Positions 59,519 to 64,000 of a stretch of DNA of 64,000 nucleotides are shown here, one piece after another. Position 1 is the first letter of the stretch. Each line of letters starts with the position of its first letter. A model generated the notes under the pieces. The model was given only the letters and a program-made list of their open reading frames with translations. It did no database searches and was not told where the DNA came from. A program made the position numbers and the translations under genes. Source of the stretch: Burkholderia sp. NRF60-BP8 (lineage in GTDB: Bacteria > Pseudomonadota > Gammaproteobacteria > Burkholderiales > Burkholderiaceae); contig NZ_CP013373.1 in assembly GCF_001522585.2 (NCBI RefSeq), positions 1 through 64,000 of the forward strand, read 5' to 3'.

Positions 59519-60280
59519 TTACGTGAAGCTCTGCGCGAGCGAGCCGATCAGCAGTTGCCAGCCGTCGACCAGCACGAACAGCATCAGCTTGAACGGCAGC
59601 GACACGGTGGAGGGCGACACCATCATCATCCCCATCGACATCAGCACGCTCGCGACGACCATGTCGATGATCAGGAACGGGATGAACACCGTGAAGCCGA
59701 TCTGGAAGCCGGTCTTCAGCTCGCTCGTGACGAACGCGGGCACCAGCAGCGACAGCGGCACGTCCTCGGGGCCCTGCATCGGCGCGGCCTTCGAGATCTT
59801 CGCGAACAGCGCGAGATCGGTCTCGCGGGTCTGCTTGAGCATGAAGGTCTTGAACGGCGCGACGCCGCGCTGCACGGCCTGCTCCATCGGCATCGAGCCG
59901 TCGGAGAACGGCTTGTAGCCGTCGTTGTACGCCCGGTCGAGCACCGGCGACATCACGAAGAAGGTGAGGAACATTGCGAGGCCGACGAGCACCTGGTTCG
60001 GCGGCGTCGTCGCGGTGCCGAGCGCCTGGCGCAGCAGCGACAGCACGATGATGATGCGCGTGAAGCTCGTCATCATCAGCAGCATCGCCGGCAGGAACGA
60101 CAGCATCGTGAGCAGCAGCATCGTCTGCACGCTCAGCGAATAGGTGGTGCCGCCGTGCGGGCCCGGGCTCGCGTTGAACGCGGGCAGGCCGTTCGCCTGC
60201 GCGCAGGCGAGCGCGGGTGCGAGACAGAGGATCAGCACGGGCGCGACGCGCGCCGCGCGCCGCAGGAAGGCGTGTTTCAT
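59519..60280 (-). CDS. fliP: Flagellar biosynthesis protein FliP
   Basis: A 253-residue export-gate subunit. The signal peptide (residues 1-27, ending ACA) is followed by the FliP core: [58 protein letters not shown] and the late [19 protein letters not shown]. It forms the FliP5 ring with FliQ and FliR. The full length and all motifs are intact. fliO lies 36 bases upstream. Confidence 0.96.
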   Translation of the reverse strand: MKHAFLRRAARVAPVLILCLAPALACAQANGLPAFNASPGPHGGTTYSLSVQTMLLLTMLSFLPAMLLMMTSFTRIIIVLSLLRQALGTATTPPNQVLVGLAMFLTFFVMSPVLDRAYNDGYKPFSDGSMPMEQAVQRGVAPFKTFMLKQTRETDLALFAKISKAAPMQGPEDVPLSLLVPAFVTSELKTGFQIGFTVFIPFLIIDMVVASVLMSMGMMMVSPSTVSLPFKLMLFVLVDGWQLLIGSLAQSFT

Positions 60281-60316
60281 CGGAATGCGAGGTCGGAAAG
60301 AGGGCGCGGCGCCATG

Positions 60317-60871
60317 TCAGCGGTCCTTGCCGCGACCGAGGCGTTTCGCGGCTTCGCCCGCGAGCGCGGCGCGAAACCGCGAGCCGAACGTGCCGGGCAG
60401 GCCGGCGTCGGATGCATGGCCGCCGGCGGCCGCGTCGGCCGGGGCCGAACCCGCGGTCGCGGCGGCTGCGACCGAACCGGCCGGCAGCGTATGCAGCAGG
60501 CGCACGTTGCCCGGCGCGACGCCGAGCACGAGCCAGGTGTCGCCGATCTCGACGATCGTCGCGCTTTCCTTCGCGCCGAGCCCGACGCTCGACACGACCT
60601 TCAGCGGGCCGCCGCGCCGGGCGGGCTGGAAGCCGAAGCGGCGGGCGAGCCATGCGCACGCGAACACGAGGCCGATCACGACCGCGAGCCCGACGAGCGT
60701 CTGCAGCACCGCGCCGATGCCGAGCGACGGCGCGGCCGAACCGACCGTCACGCTCGACGCGATCGAGCCGGCGTGGTTCACCGCGTTCATGTCGGCGGCG
60801 CCGGCCGCCTCGGCGACAAACGCGCTGGCGACGAACGCAGCCGCGCAGCGGCCGGACGGCGCTAATCTCAT
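60317..60871 (-). CDS. fliO: Flagellar biosynthesis protein FliO
   Basis: A 184-residue membrane protein that assists FliP assembly. One membrane helix (about 54-76, LQTLVGLAVVIGLVFACAWL) is followed by the FliO domain (GPLKVVSSVGLGAKESATIV, GDTWLVLGVAPGNVRLLH). A signal-like N-terminus is present. I chose ATG at 60871 with GGAG upstream. The IS605/IS1341-type element begins almost at once before this start, so the native fliN-fliO junction is interrupted and fliO may depend on another promoter. Confidence 0.9.
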   Translation of the reverse strand: MRLAPSGRCAAAFVASAFVAEAAGAADMNAVNHAGSIASSVTVGSAAPSLGIGAVLQTLVGLAVVIGLVFACAWLARRFGFQPARRGGPLKVVSSVGLGAKESATIVEIGDTWLVLGVAPGNVRLLHTLPAGSVAAAATAGSAPADAAAGGHASDAGLPGTFGSRFRAALAGEAAKRLGRGKDR

Positions 60872-60886
60872 CAGACTTTGCTCCGA

Positions 60887-62037
60887 GAAACCCCGCCCTG
60901 GATGGCCGGGAAGGAAAGGTGTGCTGTTGACAGGCAGCTTTTCCCACAGGTTAGGATCACCTGCATGATCCTTGTCTACCGCTACCGGGTGAAGTCGCTC
61001 AACGGACTGCTCAACAAGCAGAGCCGTGCGGTGAACTACGTCTGGAACTTCTGCAACGATACGCAGAAGCACGCGCTGAAGTGGAACAAGAAGTGGCCGA
61101 CCGGCTTCGACTTGAATGTGCTCACGACCGGCAGCAGCAAGGCGCTCGGTATCCACTCCGGCACGGTCAACGCAACGTGCGAGCAATACGCGAAGTCTCG
61201 CAGTCAGCACCGTCGGCCCTACCTGCGCTATCGCGGCAGGAAATCGCTGGGCTGGGTGCCGCTGAAGGGGCGTGACTTGAAGCGCGAGGGCGACGCGTTC
61301 CGTTTCGCCGGCAACACCTTCCGCGTGTTTAACAGCCGACCGCTTCCCGAAGGCAAGATCAGGGACGGGACCAACTTTGCGCAGGATGCACGCGGTAACT
61401 GGTTTCTCAACATCGTGATCGAGATGCCGGATGTTCCGGCCCGGCCTATCCGTTCCGGTGTGGGCATCGATCTCGGCCTGAAAGACTTCGCCACGCTTTC
61501 GACGGGCGAGAAGCTGCCCAATGACCAGTTCGGTCGACGAGCGGCGGAAAAGCTGGCGAAAGCGCAACGAGCAAGAAAGCACAAGCGACATATTGCGAAG
61601 CTGCACGCCAAGATCGCGAATGCCCGCGCCGATTTCCAGCATAAGCTCGCGCTCGATCTGGTGCGGCGGTTCGATTACATTGCGGTCGGCAACGTATCGG
61701 CCGCGAAACTCGCCAGAACCAGGATGGCGAAGAGCGTCTACGACGCATCCTGGTCGTCCTTCCGAAACAAGCTCCGTTACAAGGCGATGGCGCACGGAGC
61801 CACGCTCGAGGAAGTGAACGAAAGCGGTTCGACCCAGTCCTGCTCGGCGTGCGGTTCGAAAGACAGCACGACTCGGCCGAAAGGTATCGCGGGACTGCGA
61901 ATGAGGGAGTGGGCCTGCGATGGCTGTGGTGTCTTCCATGATCGTGATACCAATGCCGCGTTGAACATTCTCCGATGCGGACGTGCATCGCCAGCTGTGG
62001 GAATCTTCCACCCTTAGGCGGTGGAGGAGGACGTCAA
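60887..62037 (+). mobile_element. IS605/IS1341-type element carrying a lone tnpB
   Basis: The element sits between fliO and fliN on the opposite strand and has tnpB but no tnpA. The right end has a hairpin typical of this class (CCACCCTTAGGCGGTGG at 62008-62024), then GGAGGACGTCAA. The fliN stop (TGA, 62034-62036 on the plus strand as TCA) falls within this right end. The left end is near the GCCCTGGATGGCCGGG stretch around 60894. No target duplication is expected for this class. Element borders are estimates. Confidence 0.75.
60965..62017 (+). CDS. tnpB: RNA-guided endonuclease TnpB-family protein
   Basis: A 350-residue TnpB (OrfB). The N-terminal helix-turn-helix part starts YRYRVKSLNGLLNKQSRAVN. 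RuvC-I is GVGIDLGLKDFATL with D169. The zinc-finger pairs CSACG and CDGCG are complete, and the RuvC-III aspartate is in HDRDTNAALNIL. The canonical RuvC-II glutamate is absent: the site reads YIAVGNVSAAKL. A glutamate in LEEVNESGSTQ (282-286) may replace it, as in TnpB and Fanzor groups with a rearranged active site. The reRNA probably overlaps the 3' end. I chose ATG at 60965. Confidence 0.88.
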   Translation: MILVYRYRVKSLNGLLNKQSRAVNYVWNFCNDTQKHALKWNKKWPTGFDLNVLTTGSSKALGIHSGTVNATCEQYAKSRSQHRRPYLRYRGRKSLGWVPLKGRDLKREGDAFRFAGNTFRVFNSRPLPEGKIRDGTNFAQDARGNWFLNIVIEMPDVPARPIRSGVGIDLGLKDFATLSTGEKLPNDQFGRRAAEKLAKAQRARKHKRHIAKLHAKIANARADFQHKLALDLVRRFDYIAVGNVSAAKLARTRMAKSVYDASWSSFRNKLRYKAMAHGATLEEVNESGSTQSCSACGSKDSTTRPKGIAGLRMREWACDGCGVFHDRDTNAALNILRCGRASPAVGIFHP

Positions 62038-62522
62038 CGATTGAGCTTCCGGATGCGCTCGGCCGGCGTGATGATGTCGGTCAGGCGGATGCCGAACTTG
62101 TCGTTGACGACCACGACCTCGCCCTGCGCGATCAGGCAGCCGTTCACGAGCACGTCCATCGGCTCGCCGGCCATGCCGTCGAGCTCGACGACCGAACCCT
62201 GCGCGAGCTGCAGCAGGTTGCGGATCGCGATCTTCGTGCGGCCGAGCTCCACGGTCATCTTGACCGGGATGTCGAGGATCATCTCGATGTCGTTGTGCGT
62301 CGAGTTCGCCGCGGCCTTCGACAGCGGCTGGAACACGCCGGCGCCCGTCGCCCCGGCCTGCACCGGCTGCTGGTTCTGCTCGGCGAGCGCGGCCGCCCAG
62401 TCGTCCATGCCCGGATCCTCGTCGGCCGCGGCCGGCGCCTGCGCGTCGGCGGCCGACGCCGCGAGGGCCGCATCGGCCATCGCCTGCATGTCGTCGTCGG
62501 GCGTCTGGTTCAGCTCACTCAT
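62034..62522 (-). CDS. fliN: Flagellar motor switch protein FliN
   Basis: A 162-residue C-ring protein. The N-terminal half is an Ala/Asp/Gln-rich acidic extension. The C-terminal SpoA domain (IEMILDIPVKMTVELGRTKI, VELDGMAGEPMDVLVNG, EVVVVNDKFGIRLTDI) is complete. I chose ATG at 62522, which overlaps the fliM stop by eight bases; GTG at 62528 is an alternative. The last codons and the stop touch the IS605/IS1341-type right end, so the final residues (KLNR) might be those of the original gene or slightly altered. Confidence 0.94.
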   Translation of the reverse strand: MSELNQTPDDDMQAMADAALAASAADAQAPAAADEDPGMDDWAAALAEQNQQPVQAGATGAGVFQPLSKAAANSTHNDIEMILDIPVKMTVELGRTKIAIRNLLQLAQGSVVELDGMAGEPMDVLVNGCLIAQGEVVVVNDKFGIRLTDIITPAERIRKLNR

Positions 62523-63513
62523 ATCCACCTTCCTTCATCGAATCGCTCGCGCCGATCATCTTCTGCACGCGCAACGCATATTGACCATTGAAAATTCCGT
62601 AGCCGCACTCCATCACCGGCACGCCGTCGACCTTCGCGGTGATCGTGTCCTCGATCTCCAGCGGCAGCACGTCGCCCGCGCGCAGGTTCAGGATCTTCTC
62701 GAACGTCGACGGGATCTCGGCCAGATTCGCGGTCAGCTCGACCTCGGCGGCCTGCACCTGCTGCGACAGCACGCGCACCCAGCGGCGGTCGACTTCGAGC
62801 GCCTCGCCCTGGATCGGCGAGCTGAGCACGTCGCGGATCGGCTCGATCATCGAGTACGGCATGCAGATGTGCAGCGTGCCGCCCGTCGGCCCGAATTCGA
62901 TCGAGAACTGCGTGACGATCACGATCTCGTTCGGCGTCGCGACGTTCGCGAACTGCGTGTGCATTTCCGAGCGCACAAATTCGAACTGCAGCGGCCGCAC
63001 GCTTTTCCATGCGGTCGTGTAGTGCTCGAACACGAGGTTCAGCAGCTTGCCGATGATCCGCTGCTCGGTGGCCGTGAAATCGCGGCCTTCGACGCGCGTG
63101 TGGAAGCGCCCGTCGCCGCCGAACAGGTTGTCGACGACGAAGAACACGAGGTTCGGGTCGAACACGAACAGCGACGTGCCGCGCAGCGGCTTCACGTGCA
63201 CCAGGTTCAGGTTCGTCGGAATCGGCAGGTTGCGGGTGAATTCGCTGTACTTCTGCACCTTCACCTGGCTGACGGAGATTTCCGCCGTGCGCCGCATGAA
63301 GTTGAAGATGCCGATCCGCAACAGGCGCGCGAAGCGGTCGTTGATGATCTCGAGGCCGGGCATCCGGCCGCGGACGATGCGCTCCTGCGTCGCGATGTTG
63401 TAGGGGCGGACGCCCGACGTGTCGCGCTGCTCGTCGACCGCATCGGTTTCGCCCGTGACGCCCTTGAGGAGGGCATCGACCTCCTCCTGGGACATGAACT
63501 CCTGGTGACCCAT
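62515..63513 (-). CDS. fliM: Flagellar motor switch protein FliM
   Basis: A 332-residue switch protein. The N-terminal CheY-binding segment (EFMSQEEVDALLKGVTGE) is intact. The middle CheC-like domain (RIGIFNFMRRTAEISVSQVK, MPGLEIINDRFARLLR) and C-terminal SpoA domain (GDVLPLEIEDTITAKVDGV) follow. It forms the C ring with FliG and FliN and receives phosphorylated CheY. The start at 63513 lies 22 bases after the fliL stop. All parts have the expected length. Confidence 0.96.
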   Translation of the reverse strand: MGHQEFMSQEEVDALLKGVTGETDAVDEQRDTSGVRPYNIATQERIVRGRMPGLEIINDRFARLLRIGIFNFMRRTAEISVSQVKVQKYSEFTRNLPIPTNLNLVHVKPLRGTSLFVFDPNLVFFVVDNLFGGDGRFHTRVEGRDFTATEQRIIGKLLNLVFEHYTTAWKSVRPLQFEFVRSEMHTQFANVATPNEIVIVTQFSIEFGPTGGTLHICMPYSMIEPIRDVLSSPIQGEALEVDRRWVRVLSQQVQAAEVELTANLAEIPSTFEKILNLRAGDVLPLEIEDTITAKVDGVPVMECGYGIFNGQYALRVQKMIGASDSMKEGGYE

Positions 63514-63535
63514 ACGCGCTCCTTTCGCGGCCGCG

Positions 63536-64000
63536 TTACTGGACGACGAACTCGGTGAACAGGACGTCGTCGACCTTCGCGCGCTGGTTGCCCGGCTGCG
63601 TCGGCTGCTCGATCAGGTCCCGCAGCTCGTTCGCGAGCGCACGTTTGCCGTCCGGCGTCGCGAGTTCCTCGGGATGCTTGTTCGACAGCGCGAGCAGGAT
63701 CCGGCTGCGGATCTCCGGCATCCGCGCGGTCAGTTGCTCCTGCGCCTTCGGGTCGGTGAGCTTCAGCGACAGGCCGACGCGCAGGTAGTGCTGCGCGCCG
63801 TCGTCGGACTGCAGGTTCACGGTCAGCGGGTCGAGCGCGAAAAACGTCGGCGCGGCAAGCGGCGCCGGCTCGGCGGGCGCGCTCGCATGGCCGACGCCAG
63901 CCTTGCTCAGGAACACGTACATGCCGCCGGCGGCGGCGGCAGCCGCGCCCAGCGCGATGACGGCGATGAGCGCGATGCGCTTGAACTTGCCGGACGAAGC
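63536..64000 (-). CDS. fliL: Flagellar basal-body protein FliL (5' end cut by the window edge)
   Basis: The C-terminal 154 codons of FliL, a stator-associated inner-membrane protein. The membrane helix (IALIAVIALGAAAAAAGG) is at the window edge. The periplasmic part has FFALDPLTVNLQSD, LRVGLSLKLTD, RILLALSNKHPEEL and the end VDDVLFTEFVVQ. The real start lies beyond 64000. It is the first of the fliLMNOPQR genes. Confidence 0.93.
   Translation of the reverse strand, partial: ASSGKFKRIALIAVIALGAAAAAAGGMYVFLSKAGVGHASAPAEPAPLAAPTFFALDPLTVNLQSDDGAQHYLRVGLSLKLTDPKAQEQLTARMPEIRSRILLALSNKHPEELATPDGKRALANELRDLIEQPTQPGNQRAKVDDVLFTEFVVQ

Noticed and set aside
62034..62036. Loss of the fliN stop through the IS605/IS1341-type insertion
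   Set aside because: The TGA stop is still present at the element border and the C-terminal SpoA domain is complete.

Overview
This window is a high-GC betaproteobacterial chromosome that reads as Burkholderia (most likely Burkholderia cepacia complex, chromosome 1). The basis is the dnaN-gyrB pair, the rRNA sequences, the codon usage and the flagellar, porin and ergothioneine genes, judged by recognition and not by a database search. Two stretches are clearly lower in GC and look acquired: a type I restriction-modification island (about 4.4-12.7 kb) and a small peptide locus (about 56.2-58.4 kb).

Left part (0-25 kb). dnaN and gyrB are followed by a five-gene type I restriction operon (hsdM, hsdS, a small nuclease-like protein, hsdR, an HrgA-like protein) and a SymE-family toxin gene. 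A complete rRNA operon on the minus strand follows, with a 16S-23S spacer that holds no tRNA genes. Next is a redox module: a cytochrome b561 and a catalase-like peroxidase, divergent from an ECF sigma/anti-sigma pair, with matching ECF promoters facing both ways. From 22.5 to 25.0 kb there are two clusters of DnaA-box-like sites. The first is a five-module composite array with constant internal spacing. Together they make this stretch an origin-like candidate. A few small hypothetical genes, one of them frameshifted, lie between the clusters. A tRNA-Val gene follows.

Middle part (25-49 kb). It starts with a DUF2628-type membrane protein. Then come an ECF41-type sigma factor with its carboxymuconolactone-decarboxylase partner, the ergothioneine genes egtB-egtD, three small exported proteins, and a type III restriction system (mod-res). 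A LuxR-type response regulator faces a long minus-strand array: tolC, hlyD and a C39-peptidase ABC exporter, two colicin V-like double-glycine peptides, and a chaperone-usher pilus (pilin, chaperone, usher, adhesin).

Right part (49-64 kb). A porin, a TctDE-like two-component system and an SsuABC/Tau-like ABC importer lie in one direction. Next is the AT-rich locus: a JmjC/cupin_4-type oxygenase, a small peptide with a double-glycine-like leader, and a CPBP (Abi) membrane protease. This looks like a peptide biosynthesis/immunity cassette and is the best candidate for an undescribed system. The window ends in the flagellar operon fliLMNOPQR (minus strand, fliL partial), which is split between fliN and fliO by an IS605/IS1341-type element carrying a lone tnpB.
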